Part shown: positions 11,885 through 25,600 of the stretch, piece by piece
Layout: each line of letters starts with the position of its first letter
Numbering within the stretch: the first letter of the stretch is position 1
Source of the DNA: Parietaria judaica
Lineage: Eukaryota > Streptophyta > Magnoliopsida > Rosales > Urticaceae
Direction of reading: 5' to 3'
Length of the DNA stretch: 64,000 nucleotides
Assembly (NCBI GenBank): GCA_954871525.1
Contig: OX940865.1
Coordinates: forward strand, 1,178,001-1,242,000
The notes under the pieces: generated by a model
Told to the model about the DNA's origin: nothing
Database searches by the model: none
The model's input: only the letters and a program-made list of their open reading frames with translations
Position numbers and translations under genes: made by a program

Positions 11885-14800
11885 TGTTGGACATATTCTG
11901 TATATGTCCTCTATTCAGATGCTAATCCCGCTTGTATAATATTATGGTCGTTTACCTAGGAATGAAAGTTTCTTATTAATGTTAATCATATGTAATGATC
12001 TACGGATTATAGATCTAACTATCAAATTTAATTTTTGATCCTTAGTTCTGTGTGTGAGGAGGTTTGACTAACATAAATAAAGAACTTAAAATTGGTTCAT
12101 AGTCTAGATCGGAAACGGGAACTTCTGATCGTGAACGAAAATTAATGAACTTAATATATCACATTTATGTGGTGACCTATTACCAGGTCAGAGTGTTGTC
12201 CATGCAATGCTAAGTTCATCGGGTATGAAGTGTCTTCATACTAGATAGGGACAGACTTAAATCTGAAATCATCATGTAAGCATGTCACTCATGAAAGTAC
12301 GATAATGTCGCTAAGATGATCAGATGAAATCGGTTGAGAATCTGAGGTAATATGGGTTTGTGCATTTTCACTTAAACGATCTTTATTTAATCGTTTCAGT
12401 TTACAATCAAGTATCCCCAATACTTTTATTTTGGGATCGGAAGATTGGTCGTAGTAAACTTCATATTACAGATATGGATAATAACTTTATGATTTCCTTA
12501 TTATGATTTTGTGGGAAGAAAATAAGTACTCATGGCCACCTTACGGATTCATAACCCGATAAGTGATTAATTTGTAATAAAACATAGATTAAGGTAGTGT
12601 CGTTAAAAAGATAGAACGGTAATAATATATTTACCCTTTTGATGAGAATAATAATAATAATACGAAAACCGATCTTCGGGTATCTGATTGTATCAATGAA
12701 CACATGTGATCATGAAGATATAATTATAGTGGAATGTTACGAAAGTTGGTGAAAGTTCTGCACTTTCACCGTACCTCGGGTGTGTTGTCCATTTGCCCCA
12801 TTTGTAACTCAACAAGGATGACACTGCAATTATGTTTAATCTACTATTTCAACATTGAATAGATCCAATCAAGAGTGATTCGTGATTCTTGTCACGAATT
12901 CTCTGATTAGCCTAAAAGTGGCAAAAGTACCAAAGTTTTGGTACTGACCGGGAATGTGAAAAATTGGTAATTTATTTTGACCCCTTGATAGTTCTAGGAT
13001 TATGGGAACTCAAATTCTGTGAATTTATCATTTTGAATCGTACAATTCTGATGTACTGTTTAAGAGTATTAGTCAAAACAGTTTTTTAGCGAAGGCCAAA
13101 ATAACTGTTGTTTTTACCTAGGAATTCGAGAGAAAGTTATATATTGGATTTAATTCCTGGAATATTTAATTAAGAAATTAATCATAATGATTTTAGAATT
13201 ATGGTTATATTGATTTTAAATTTTTAAAATATAAAGATTTGATTTATTAAATCTTCTAGAGTATTTTCTGAAAAGATTTGCTTTGGATTTATTTTTTATT
13301 TGATTTAATCATTAAATCAAATCTTTAAGTGAGTATCTCCAAATCGGTTGAGATAATCTCTCCAAAGTGGTTGGGATCAGCAGCCTATAAAGAGGGGATC
13401 CCTGGAACCTTAAATCACACACAACTAATCCTAAAAATTTCATAACAGTCGTTTTCTCTCATCCTCTTTCAGTTCCTGTGAATTTCTCAGGGAGAATTCG
13501 TCCTGGGATTTTTCCTTTAAGGTTTACAGGTTATTCTATAAGAGCTCACGCTCACATCGGAAGACAACTGGGAGCTATCTTCTCACAGAAAATCGCAAAG
13601 AGCATGTTGATTAGAAGGCACGGAGTTTGTGAAGATCAAAGAACGCAGACAGAATCGTCGAAGGTGTTGTTGATGTGCATATTCGTTCCTTAATCGGAAT
13701 TATGAGGTCATTAATTAAATTTACGGTTCACATAAATTAAGACCAACGTTATGAATATAATTGAGTATTCATGCAATTGGGCTTGTGAGTTACGTAGTCT
13801 AGAGGCCCAATAAACACTTAATTGTGTTGAGGCCCGAATAGAACCAAAAATCCCAAGAGGCAGTAGCCCGTCTTGACAAGAAATTGCTCAAAAGAGATAC
13901 GGGTAGAGAGCTTCCAAAGGGAGAAATCCCGAGAAGAACTCAAGAATCACACTAGCTCAAGAAAAAAACCAACACTTGGTTAAAATCCAAGTACCCATCA
14001 GGCCAAACGACCTGAAGAACCCAAAGCTCATCCGCGGCAGAGATTGCCACAAAAGGATCCGAGCATAAACAAATTAAATACCCGAGCACGAGCAGACCAA
14101 GTAAACAACCTTAAATTCAAACCTCCGAAGCCCGACCAGAAAGATCGCCACGACCTAAATTCAAATCCCCACGACGTTAAGTCAAAGTCCACCACTGCGT
14201 GAACCTCTCAGAACGTGGCGCATGTGTGAGCTCAACAACAAGTCAAGCTTTGAACTCGTAGACATCATTAGCATACACCTCCAAAGGGCAGAAATCAGAA
14301 GTCTATAAAAGCAAGAAGACAACACTATCACACACCACGCAAGCATTCACCTGGAGAGAAAAGAGTCTGTGAGATTTTTGTATTTTCAGAGTGTTTTTTC
14401 TTTCATTTTGATCAACCCAGAATCAGCTTGTGGTTCTGATTTATCATCTTCTTCAAAGCAATAAACTTACAAAGGAAGTAGTCAACTACCTCATTGGGAC
14501 GAACCTCTCTAAAAAAACCTTGGTGTTTTTTTCTTTTATTTTCAGTTTGTCATCGTCTAAAGTATTGACGACGCGGAGGTCAAGATCCACAAAATCTTAG
14601 CACATACAAATCGAAATCCCATCCACAACTCACGTGACTGTTGGTGTGCGAAACCATGTCAACATGCGTTAGGTACACGCTCTTGTATATACCGATTATG
14701 AGATTATTCACTTTTACTCAAGGCTCGAATTAAAACCAATGAACATGTTAATAAATTAAATTTTTTTAATTCATCACGATCAGGAAAATTAATTGTAGGT

Positions 14801-14956
14801 TGATTTTGATACAAACGGTTTGACAGGGTTTTTGGTATGGGACTCTAAACCAGTAAATTTTTAAAGGTCAAACCACGTGCCTCAATCAATGATTACAGTT
14901 TCTTAGGAGTCAGCGGTGACCGGTTCGGATCTAGATCCGCAGGCACGACTCAGAAT
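11885..14956 (+). mobile_element. Long LTR copy F, interrupted by a solo LTR
   Basis: It starts TGTTGGACATATTCTG and is clearly homologous to E (CCTCTATTCAG, TGTGAGGAGGTTTG, GGCAAAAGTACC hairpin at 12,927, TATA CCTATAAAGAG at 13,383, AAAGAACGCAGA at 13,637). A Tat solo LTR interrupts it at 13,668-14,664. The end is taken as the base before the PBS-like motif at 14,957 and is uncertain. It may be the 5' LTR of an element whose interior was later hit by A, B and C. Confidence 0.55.
13668..14664 (+). mobile_element. Solo LTR of the Tat family
   Basis: This 997-bp segment runs from TGTTGATGTGCATATTCG to AAACCATGTCAACA. It matches the reverse complement of the Tat LTR at 34,169-35,145 through AATTATGAGGTCATT, ATTGGGCTTGTG and the distal GTAGTCAACTACC and CACGTGACTGTTGG blocks. 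A TATA box TCTATAAAAGC lies at about 14,302. Flanks GGTGT and TGCGT are not an exact duplication. No internal Tat sequence adjoins it. Confidence 0.75.
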
Positions 14957-14968
14957 CGGTAGCAGAGC
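14957..14968 (+). promoter_or_regulatory. Possible primer-binding site (initiator tRNA-Met type)
   Basis: CGGTAGCAGAGC matches the usual TGGTATCAGAGC at 10 of 12 positions and follows LTR copy F. If real, 14,969-15,003, 28,733-28,797 and sequence from 46,663 would be one leader split by copies A, B and C. Confidence 0.3.
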
Positions 14969-15003
14969 GATATCGATTCGAACAAGAGGAACACATGTCA
15001 TGA

Positions 15004-17943
15004 TGTTGGACATATGTGTTCTTAAACAAGATAGTATATCCATTTGTAAAAGATTATGGCATGTCACTGAATAAAGATGATACTTATTATGTTAATCTTA
15101 TTATAGTTTCTGCTAGAGTAAAATAGAATGTTTGTTTCCTTGGTTCATAAAGTATGCAATTATGTTATTATTATCACAACAGAGTCACTGTGAAGAAGAA
15201 TTAATAATCATAATAAATGAACTTAAAACGTTTGTGACCTGATTAACTGGGTGGGAGCCCATCAATCGTATAAGGTCATTAATGCAACTAAGTGACAATC
15301 CTATTCTGGATTATGTGTGTGTGTCACACTCACTAGAAGTGCATTAAGTGTGAAGTGTTTTCATACTGGACTGGACCTGACTTAAACTCAAGAAGTGATC
15401 ATATAATACCGTCACTGATAACTTGAAGTTGAGTCACAAATAGATGATCAAATGGATATTAGTTCTAAGTCCTGAGTGATCTTGAGTCCGAGCTACTGGC
15501 TTGATTGTTCTTTGATTTAATCGTTAAAGATCACAAGATATTACCGTTGTTCCCAACACTATTATTTTGGGTTCATGATAGTCACTAGTAAGGGTAGCTT
15601 GATCATAGACATGGGCATCACACAGCTCTCTTCAGAGTCATGATGGTTCCCTTGATTGTCAGTGGTGAGAAGTGAGAGGTACCCATGCGCAAATTATGAA
15701 TGGAAACCATAAGTGGGTTGCTCATAATATTACTGACTGAGTCAAGGAGGAAAAAGCAATGAGAGGCATTACGGTAAAAACCGCCTGCTTATATGTGAAT
15801 CATCAAGTGAAAGTACAATAACCCGAATTTGATTCTATCAATGGAAACCCTGCTGATATAAAGGGAATAATATATTCCGTCTCACTAAAGAGTGCAGCCT
15901 CGGGTCTATAATGGAATCACTTCGAGATTTGACGAACAACTAGCAGTTCGTTGGAGCTTAAGTAATACGGGTCCATGGTCCCCAGGATAGCTCCGTAACC
16001 GATGATAAGTACGTGATTAAAATACATTATGGATAATGTTTAATCATTTTGCTAGACTTATAAAACTGAAAGGTTTGTGGCAGACGTCAGATAGTTTTAT
16101 CGTCAGCGTGGCAAAAGTACCATATCTTGGTACACGAAATTAACTGATAAAATATATTTATAATTTAGATTTCCTATCAGCACCATGTTGTTGGAAATTA
16201 AATTCTAAGCAACTTTTCTTTTTGAACCAAGTCATTTCGACTTACGGTTAGTGATTTATAGATTTTCTAAGTTTATGCTCGGTGCGATAAATTATGAAAT
16301 TAAATCACATGTCACGAATTTAAATGATGGTGTGGCACCATGAAATTTTAATGTGTGATATTGAGATCAGGAAATATTAATATAATTTAATTATTTTAAT
16401 TTAATTATTAATATCTTATAAGTAATTAGTTAATAATTAATAGATTTATATTATTAATAATATATATATATATTTAATTATATATATTACATCGTTAATT
16501 CGATGTGGGCATGTATGACCTAGCCCACACGAGTTTGACCTAGCTAGGGTTTTATATTTGCGGCATAAGTACCTAGAGTTTGGTATTTTAGCAAAAAAGC
16601 CTAAAATCAATCTTATCCTTTAGATCGGAAATGATTAAATATCAACCGTAGGATTAAGATGATTGATTTTTGACCTAAACCTAATCCGAAAAATAGAGGC
16701 TTGGTGATCATGCTTAGGGTTTTCGAATTGGACCTAATTAATTATATCGGTTAGATCGGTTTAAGATTTAATCTTTACCGTCGGATTGGAAATTAATTAT
16801 TTATATTATATAAATTCAAAGATATTATTATGGATAAAATCGAATTAGGCTTTTACCAAGTCTTAGAATATTTGATTTTTTATCCCGAATTAATTTGATC
16901 CATTTGATCAGTCCAAGATTAATCTAAGCCATTGGATCTAGATAATTAATTTCGAAATTATCATTTATATATATAATTCGAAATTAAAATGAAAAGATAA
17001 GATTGGTTAATTTAATTTACCAAGTCTTTCTTATTTAATTAAATCCCTAATTATTTATATCCATTGGATTTAGATGAGATTGAATCTAAGCCTTTGGATT
17101 AAGATAATTAATTATATTTAATTATAACTTTTTAAATTAAATATATATATATATATATTCGAATTATATTTAAATAAGAGGATAAGATTTGTTTTTGTAT
17201 TTATCAAGTCTTTCTTATTTAAGTATAACCATTGTTACAAGTTTAATTATAACCATTGGATCTAGATGAGATTAAATCTCAGCCATTGGATTGAAATAAT
17301 TTAAGTATTTAAATATAAATAAAATTCGAATTTTGGAGTGAAAATCTCCAATTCGGTTACGGCCTATAAATAGAGGAGTCATTCTACACATTTTAACACA
17401 CCTCTCCCCAGAGCAAAAACTCGAGCTATCCCTCTCTCTCTAGGGTCTGCGATTTTTTGCCGCTAATCTCCTTTTCGGTTCGCCTTAGTGAGAACGTTGT
17501 TTCTCCGGTAGCTTAAAAAGAACCTTAGTTAAAGTTTTGCGACGGAGTCCTACCGGCGAAGCCCACGGTTCGGTACGAGGAATCCAGGAGAATATCCCGG
17601 AAGATCACGAGTGTTTCCCTCAGCCCCGGCGGAGCCCTGCCAACCTTCAGAGTCCGCAACCAAAAACGTCAACCGAAGTAATGCCTTATGCATTTGGTTA
17701 ATAAATGGAACCATTTACCACTTTCTATTTATTTCCTATTCGACTAGCTATTAATAATGATTATGACATATTAAATTCGTAATATTTATCGGGTCTTGTC
17801 AAAATGGTTATTACCCGATATCTGTGCTGTTGGTCCGATAACAAGTTTTTCCGCTTTAAAATAATTTTTAAATGTTACCGGGACGGCTCGGAGGCACATT
17901 TTCGCGTAATGGACCCAGGGATTCAAACCTTGATTTTCCAACA
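15004..17943 (+). mobile_element. Solo LTR A, 2,940 bp, target duplication CATGA
   Basis: It begins TGTTGGACATATGTG and ends TTTTCCAACA, flanked by perfect CATGA repeats (14,999-15,003 and 17,944-17,948). It contains a TATA box GCCTATAAATAGAGG (17,362) and a CT-rich leader (17,400-17,470) with GCGACGGAGTCC. No internal domain or second LTR is present, so this is a solo LTR formed by recombination. The long AT-rich central part (16,380-17,350) carries repeated CCATTGGAT and GATTAAATCT words. The element lineage is unknown; TGTTGG..CCAACA ends are common in Ty1/copia. Confidence 0.9.
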
Positions 17944-19694
17944 CATGACAAGTGTGTTGGACATGTATGTCCTTAAACAAGATATTTTATCCCTTTGTAA
18001 AAGATTATCACAAGTCGTTGAATAAAGATGATGCTTATTATGATAATCTTATTATAGTTTCTGGTAGAGTAAAATAGAATGTTTGATTCCTTAGTTCATG
18101 AAGGATGCAATTATGTTATTATTATCACAACAGAGTCAATGTGAGGAAGAATTAATAATCATAATAAATGAACTTAAAATGTCCGTGACCTGATCAACTG
18201 GGTGGGAGCCCATTAATCGAATAAGGTCATTAATGTGACTAAGTGATAATCCTATTCTGGATTTTGTGTGTGTCACACTCACTAGAAGTGCATTAAGTAT
18301 GAAGTGTCTTCATACTGGACTGGACCTGACTTAAACTCCAGAAGTTATCATATAAGACCGTCACTGATAACTTGGAGTTGAGTCACTAGTAGATGATCAA
18401 ATGGATATTCGATCTAAGTCCTGAGTGATCTTGAGTCCAAGCTGCTGACTTGATTGTTTTTTGATTTAACCGTTAAAGAATACGAAATATTACCGCTGTT
18501 CCCAACACTATTATTTTGGGAACATGAAAGTCAGCAGTAAGGGTAGCTTGGTCATAGACATGGGCATCACACAGCTCTCTTTAGAGTGATGATGATTCCC
18601 TTGATTGTCGGTGGTGAGAAGTGAGAGATACCCATGCGCAACTTATGAATCGAAACCATAAGTGGGTTACTCATGATATTACTGACTGAGTCAAGGATGA
18701 ATATACAATGAGGGGCATAACGGTAAAAACCGTCTGCTCATTTATGAATCATCAAGTGAAAGATCAATAACCCGAATTTGATTGTATCAATGGACACCCT
18801 GCTATTATAAAGGGAATAACATATACCGTATTATTAAAGAGTGCAGCCTCGGGTCTATAGTGGAATCACTTCGAGGTTTGACGAACAACTAGCAGTTCAT
18901 TGGAGCTTAAGTGATACGGGTCCATGGTCCCAAGGATAGCTCCGTAACGGATGATACGTACGTGATTAAAATACATTCTGGATAATGTTTAATCATTTGG
19001 CTTAACTTATTAAACTGAAAGGTCCGTGTCAGACATCAGATAGTGTTATCGTTGGCGTGGCAAAAGTATCATATTTTGGTACACGAAATTAACTGACAAA
19101 AATAAAGTTAGAATTTAGATTTTCTATCAGCACCATGTTGTTGGAAATTAAATTCTAAGCAGCTTTGCTTTTTGAACCAAGTCATTTCTACTTACGGTTA
19201 GTGATTTATGAATTTTCTAAGTTTGTGATCGGTTCGATAAACTTTGAAATTAAATCATATGTCACGAATTTAAATGATGGTGTGGCACCATGACATTTTA
19301 ATGTGTGATATTGAGATCAGGATTTATTAATATAATTAAATTATTTGGATTTAATTATTAATATCTTATTAATAATTAATTAATAATTAATAGATTTATA
19401 TTAATAAATGAAAATATATATTTATATATATTAATATGTGTAAATTGGAATTAGGGTTTGTTTTATGAAACCCTAGTTAAATTCGAATGGCGTGATTTGG
19501 TATTTCTATATTTGCGGCATAAGTACCAAATGTTTTGGTATTTTGGAAAATCCCTAAAATCAATATTATCCATTGGATCGGTTATGATTTAGTATCAACC
19601 GTTGGATTAGGATATTGATAAATTCGAAATTAATGACTTGGTGACCAAGTTCTATTTTTCGAATTTGATTAATTAATTATATCCGTTAGATCGG

Positions 19695-21786
19695 TGTAAC
19701 GCCCCTAAGTGGGGGTTAGAAGAATAAGACAAAAACAACGACTTTTCAAACTTGGACCGGTCAATGACACATCATCATTTAAACAATACCGTTGAATATT
19801 CAACGTCCAAGCCAACGAACACATAACTTTTGCCCATGAGACTTAAAACGACAATACAACATCAACGACCACAGTTTATACAACACCATAAAACGACAAA
19901 TACAAAGTATCACCATCACAAATATCCTTAATTTAATCCATTACAAGTCTGAATAAAAGATCATCCCAAAAAGCAAGATTCACCTCGACGAACACTAGAG
20001 GTACGGCTAAGCTAATCAACACGTCGACCTCCTAACTCAAACTACTCCTCGTCCGGAGTCTGATACTGATCACCACCTGTAACTGGAAGGAAAAAAAATG
20101 TATATGGAAGGGGTGAGCACCACATGCTCAGTAGGGAATCTATTACCAATTCTCTTTACCGAACCTTTATTAGTGAAATTTCAATAAATAAATTAAACAC
20201 CATCATAAACCATTTAATCATCATTTTCATAAAATAAATAAATATATATACTCCACAAAAGTCAAATCATTTCGGTGGTCCATGCCGAGTCAGCTCACGC
20301 CTTTACTCCACTATATCCCATCGAGTCCTCAAGGCACGAGCACAGGTGGACTAGAAGTCCCTAACCGTAACTCGCCCTCGACTCGGGATCCTAATCACCA
20401 CCAAAGACGGCCAGTTTGCCATGGGTCGAAATTTGACTTTTGGGTCCAATCATATCCATATCCATGTCCATGTCCGGCCTACTGCGCAGTAGCCAGCTGC
20501 TCGTCAGCAGCTCATCCGCCCGAAGCGGGTACCATATCATAATAATCATCATCCGCCCGAAGCGGGTACCAACCTCAATATACGTCATCCCGACGTAACC
20601 ATAAACATGAAATATAACAAGCATCAATCTGATGCAACCATACCTGGTATCCAGCCTCGCTATCAAGCGACGACTATACAACATTAATTTTATTAATTAT
20701 CAAATCATTTCATTAAATCCCATATTAACCTATCCGGTTCAATCTTCATTAAAGCGTGGGTTTCTACGTTCATTTTAGATTGCGAGAAAAGGTAATAGCC
20801 CCTACCTCAATCCGTGGAAACTTTGACCGATCGACTAGCTAGTCGAAGATGTGGGTTCGTCTTGGCCCTGAGATTGATGACTAGAGACTTCGGGATCTGT
20901 TGAATTAGTCAAAACGGGTGGTTCAGGTAGTACAGTCTTCGAGGCGACCACGGGACGACTATCCGTGCCAGCTATAACACCGATACCATTCATAAGTCAA
21001 ATACTACTAAGATTGGAATTCAAATTGTCATTTGAAAACCTGATACACTAAAAATTAACCCGGGCCGAATTCCCGTCGGGCACGCAAAACGAGGCAACAA
21101 AACGGGCATCGATTCGACAATGTAATACCTCTCCTAGCCTAATTCGACTATTCTAAACACAATGGCGAGGTCAATTTCACCAATCAAGGCCCAGAACACA
21201 CCTAATTTCATCATCAAAATCAGTAACTAGGATAAGGAAATTCGAGCTTACCGAGAGTCCGATGACGATTCCGATCGAGGGCTTTCGATCTCCTCGACGA
21301 GGGCTTCAAAACCCCTCAATAAATTTTGAGATCGGAAAATGACGACGGCGGCCGACGGCGGCGACCGGCGACAGCGACGGCGAGGTGGCAACTCCAACAA
21401 ACTCTACTAACCTTCGTGAACCCGGTTCCGGTGTTAGTTTTCTCAAATTCAAACCCAAACGAAAAAGATCTAGAGCTAAAAACCGAACCTTCCGGCAACT
21501 ATTCCGGTCAAACTCCACCACCTCCGGTCAACTTCCGCCTAGCAGTAGACTCGTCTTCTCGAGAGCTTTCCGGCGCCACCAACCACGCTCCGATCGGAGC
21601 TCCGGTGACCGAGCTATGGAGCTTTGAATCTTTGATGGGAGAAAGAAATAAATAGAGAGAGAGAGAAAGGGAGCTACGGAAAGATGAGGAAAGAAAAAAA
21701 AGGAGGGGCAATGGTTTATTATTCGAACCTTTCCCTGACAACTCTTTTTTTTTTTAATATATATATTATATATATTGGGTTTTACA
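19695..21786 (-). repeat. 3' LTR of the Tekay-like element
   Basis: Plus-strand ends are TGTAACGCCCC and GGGTTTTACA. It contains a GC-rich block (21,340-21,640) with GACGGCGG and TCCGG words, and a (GA)n tract at 21,655. Short open frames here occur identically in both LTRs and show no protein signature. Confidence 0.95.
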
Positions 21787-21803
21787 ATACTCCACCCCTT
21801 TAA
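21787..21803 (-). promoter_or_regulatory. Polypurine tract of the Tekay-like element
   Basis: The minus strand reads AAAGGGGTGGAGTAT immediately before the 3' LTR start TGTAAAACCC, the expected place and composition for plus-strand priming. Confidence 0.85.
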
Positions 21804-21821
21804 AAATTTCGTCCTCGAAAT

Positions 21822-24050
21822 TTAAACGAAACTACCCCCGAACAAAAAGGGGTACTTCTCCTTCATCTCCGACTCTAACTCCCATGTTGCCTCTCTAGGG
21901 TCGTGGTTTTTCCATACCACTTTAAGTAGAGGAATTTCTCGTCGACGAAGGACTTTGACTTCACGGTCGATAATATGAAGTGGGTGTTCCGCGTACGTCG
22001 CATTTTCTTGAATAGGTATCTCTGTCCACTCAATGATTTGTTGAAGATCGGGTTCATATTTTCTCAACATCGACACATGAAACACATTGTGAACATGAGA
22101 TAATTGCGGAGGTAAATCAAGCATGTATGCGAGTGGTCCGACTCTTTCAACTATCTCGAACAGACCTGTGTATCGCGGAGCCAACTTTCCTTTTATTCCC
22201 AAACGGGAAACACCACGCATGGGCGTCACTTTCAGGAACACATTGTTGCCAACCATGAATTCCAGTGGCCTTCGTCTTCGATCCGCATAACTCTTCTGGC
22301 GACTTTGAGCAGTCTTGAGTCTTTCCTGAATAAGCTTAATCGTTTCTGTTGTATCTCTGAGGTAGGAAGGACCGAGAGTAAAACGATTTTCATACTCGGC
22401 CCAACAAAGAGGTGAACGACAAGGTCGACTATACAAGGCCTCATACGGTGCCATACCGATACTAGCCTGGAAGCTATTGTTGTAAGCGAACTCCACGAAT
22501 GGTAGTTGCTCCTTCCATTTTCCTCCAAAATCTAAGGCACACGCCCGTAGCATGTCTTCTAAGATCTGAATCACTCGCTCTGATTGTCCATCAGTCTGAG
22601 GATGAAAAGCTGTGCTCAAACTCAATTCAGTTCCTATCTCTTTCTGTAATCCTCTCCAAAACTTGGAGGTGAAACGAGCGTCTCAGTCCGAAACTATTGA
22701 AACAGGGACCTCATGAAGCTTTACTATCTTTTCCACATATAGTTTACAAAGTTTCGGAACTTTGTAATCTGTCCGAATGGGGATAAAGTTGGCTGACTTT
22801 GTCAATCTATCAACGATCACCCACACCGCATCGTGTCCGCCCCGAGACCGAGGAAGTCCCGAAACGAAGTCCATTGTGATGCAGTCCCATTTCCACTCAG
22901 GTATTTCAAGTGGTCTAAGCTCCCCGCCAGGTCTTTGATGCTCTGCTTTGACCATTTGGCAAACTGGACATTTGTTCACGAACATCGCCACATCCGACTT
23001 CATTCCGTACCAATAATATTGCCTCTTCAGATCCTGGTACATCTTCGTACTCCCTGGGTGAATAGCAAACTTGGAACGATGAGCTTCATGTAAGATGGCG
23101 CTTCGTAACGTAGTATCATTAGCTACCGCAAGCCTTCCTTTGTACAATAAAAATCCATCGACTCCCACATTCCATCCTTCAAGTTGTTCTCCAGCTTGTA
23201 ATCGATTCCATACCTCTTGTAACGTTTCATCGCTCCACTGACTTTGTCTAACTTGGAGTACCATTGATGGAACGGCTATGACGTTATACGCACATGCTTT
23301 ATACCCGTCGCTATGAAATTCTAAGTTGTAATCGCCAATGGTAACTGATCTCTTCCATGGCTCTAAGTTCAGAGAAGCAACCAAACCATGGTTCTTCCGA
23401 CTCAATGCATCGGCCACCACATTTGCTTTTCCTGGGTGATAATGTAGACTAAATTCATAATCTTCCATATACTCCACCCATCTTCGTTGTCGTAGATTCA
23501 AGTCTCTCTGCGTGAACAAATACTTGAGACTTTGATGATCGGTGAATATCTCAAATCTTGAGCCGTAAAGATGACAACGCCAGATTTTGAGTGCAAATAT
23601 CACTGTTGATAGCTCCAAGTCGTGGGTAGGATAGTTTTGTTCATGCGGCTTTAACTGCCTAGAACCATATGCCATCACCCTCCCTTGTTGCATGAGCACA
23701 CAGCCTAGTCCACTTCGAGATGCATCAGTATACACTGTAAACACTTCATCTACATTGGGAACAACAAGGACAGGAGCACTCGTCGATCGTCGTTTCAACT
23801 CTGAAAAAGACTCTTCACATCTATCATCCCAACTGAACTGAACATCTTTTCTGGTGAGCTTGTTTAGCGGTGCAACAATCTTTGAAAAATTCTCCGCGAA
23901 CTTACTATAATAGCTCGCAAGCCCTAGGAAGCTCCGGACTTCTGCCACATTTCTTGGTTGCTTCCAGTTTAAGATAGCTTCGTTCTTTGACAAATATACG
24001 GCAACACCTTCTTGCGAGATCACTTGGTCTAAGAACATCACTTTTGTCAT
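21822..24050 (-). pseudogene. Tekay-like RT C-terminus, RNase H and integrase
   Basis: The frame opens in the RT thumb (FLGLASYYSKFAENFSK) and runs through RNase H (VYTDASRSGLGCVLMQ, DHQSLKYLF, ADALSRK). The integrase zinc finger (CPVCQMVKAEHQ) and core follow: DFVSGLP, then a TGA at 22,683-22,685 where the family has SDRDARF, then FHPQTDGQSERVIQ in the same frame. The tail VVWKNHDPREATWELE is a chromodomain-like end typical of Tekay/Del. The nonsense codon equals CGA to TGA. A missing-base shift separates this part from the upstream RT frame near 24,055. Confidence 0.9.
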
Positions 24051-24057
24051 CCATAAT

Positions 24058-24672
24058 TCACATTTTTCTTTCTTTACATAGAGACGATGGTCCCGTAAAG
24101 TCTGACAAAACTATTCGCAAATTTTCTGCGTGTTCTTCTAGGGTTCTTGAATAGATAAGTATGTCGTCAATGAAAACAACAACGAATCGATCCAAGTATG
24201 GTCGGGAAATTCTAGTCATCAAGTCCATAAACGCCGCTGGAGCGTTCGTTAAACCAAAAGGCATAACCGTGAACTCAAAGTGACCATATCGTGTACGAAA
24301 CGATGTCTTCGGAATGTCGCTATCTCGAATCTTCAATTGGTGGTAACCCGACCGCAAATCTATTTTTGAGAAGTATTTGCATCCTCCCAATTAGTCGAAC
24401 AAATCATCAATGCGCGATAAAGGGCATTTATTCTTAATCGTTATCTTGTTGAGTTGTCTATAGTCCACACAAAAGCGTAAACTACCATCAGTTTTCTTAG
24501 CGAATAACACCGACGCTCCCCACGGTGATGTACTCTGCCAGATAAACCTTTTACTCAACAAGTCGTCTAATTGCTTCTTCAATTCTGTCAATTCTGCTGG
24601 AGCCATACGGTAATGAGCCATAGAAATCGGAAAACTCCCAGGAACTAGGTCAATGTCAAACCCAATCCACAA
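24058..24672 (-). pseudogene. Tekay-like reverse transcriptase, N-terminal and palm parts
   Basis: RT motifs appear in order: [80 protein letters not shown] and the catalytic [11 protein letters not shown] box. A TAA at 24,391-24,393 stands where relatives have glutamine (CAA to TAA). The frame then breaks near 24,070 before joining the thumb region. The FIDD box keeps both catalytic aspartates. Confidence 0.9.
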
Positions 24673-25044
24673 TCTGGAGGAAATCCTAAAAGCTCCGAGG
24701 AAAACACATCTTCAAGATCTTGTACTATGGGGATGTGCGGGTTGATTGCACTTTGCCTCACACTTTTGATGACACAATTAACTCCCAACCCTTCAAAATA
24801 CATATTTCCTCCAAGGAGAGACTTCAAGATAAAATTATGAGGCCATATTAACATGCTCATTTTCTTTTCTTCTAAGGGTCCCATGTATTTTGTAGCAGTC
24901 TACTACACCACGGTACTTTTCTAATAAACTGAATTCCAATAATACATCAAACTCGATCATACGGAGAACGATTACGTCAAATGAGAATTTACTTCCCTCA
25001 ATGACTAGCTTACAAGACTTGCAGATCATTAAAGCTTTTGGCAA
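24645..25044 (-). pseudogene. Stump of the retroviral-type aspartic protease
   Basis: Two overlapping frames keep the end of the protease: FDVIVLRMIEFDVLL and LEKYRGVVDCY resemble the usual FDVILGMDWL..YRAVVDC. A frame change near 24,860 leads to a linker rich in VFSSEL, similar to the DVFPEELPGLPP segment before RT. The catalytic DSGA loop and everything upstream (gag, zinc knuckle) are missing. Confidence 0.7.
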
Positions 25045-25585
25045 TTTGTTTTATCAACGCACAACGATGAAGAAATAATACATGTCTCGAGGTTTTTGGC
25101 TGAAACAATCAGTTCTGAGAAGTTAGAGTAACGATTTGGCGTAAAGTTCTCGCAAACCCATTGCGCATGAAATCATTACCCAAAACTTACCATTCTAGCT
25201 TCAGGGCTAACTACGACATCATAATTTTCAAGCACCTCAAATTTTTCTTCATTAATGCCATTCACATTTCAATTGTAGCAGCATCAGGAAATTCATCAAA
25301 CTATAGAGGATTTTGGAACAAGATCTCCTTAAAAGATTTCATTATTTCAACTGCAGAACTAAGAGATTTTATCACGTATTACGGAACATAGAATACAATG
25401 CAGATTCTTCAAGATCTAACGGGGGACGCAGATTTAGGGTATTTTGGGAAATCTGAACCAAGTTGATCAACTGTAAAAAGATTAAATATCAGGATTATGG
25501 ATGGTGATACAAAGCAAAACACGATAAAAACACATAAAGACAATAAAGAACTTTATGGTGTTGTACCCTAGGTGCCGTAACCTAG
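25045..25585. other. Tekay-like leader where gag should be
   Basis: About 540 bp lie between the protease stump and the PBS. No gag homology, zinc knuckle or long frame is visible; it is probably untranslated leader fused to a deletion breakpoint near 25,045. Confidence 0.6.
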
Positions 25586-25597
25586 GCTCTGATACCA
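25586..25597 (-). promoter_or_regulatory. Primer-binding site, initiator tRNA-Met
   Basis: The minus strand reads TGGTATCAGAGC, the exact complement of the plant initiator tRNA-Met 3' end including CCA. It lies three bases inside the 5' LTR at 25,601. Confidence 0.93.
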
Positions 25598-25600
25598 AAC

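Noticed and set aside
17949..17949. A and B as the two LTRs of one element lacking an interior
   Set aside because: Each has a different perfect target duplication (CATGA and AAGTG) and they are separated by one base of host sequence.
21316..21741. Several overlapping 60-109 codon frames in the Tekay LTR (also at 27,212-27,561)
   Set aside because: Present in both LTRs, on both strands, no protein signature; caused by local GC richness.
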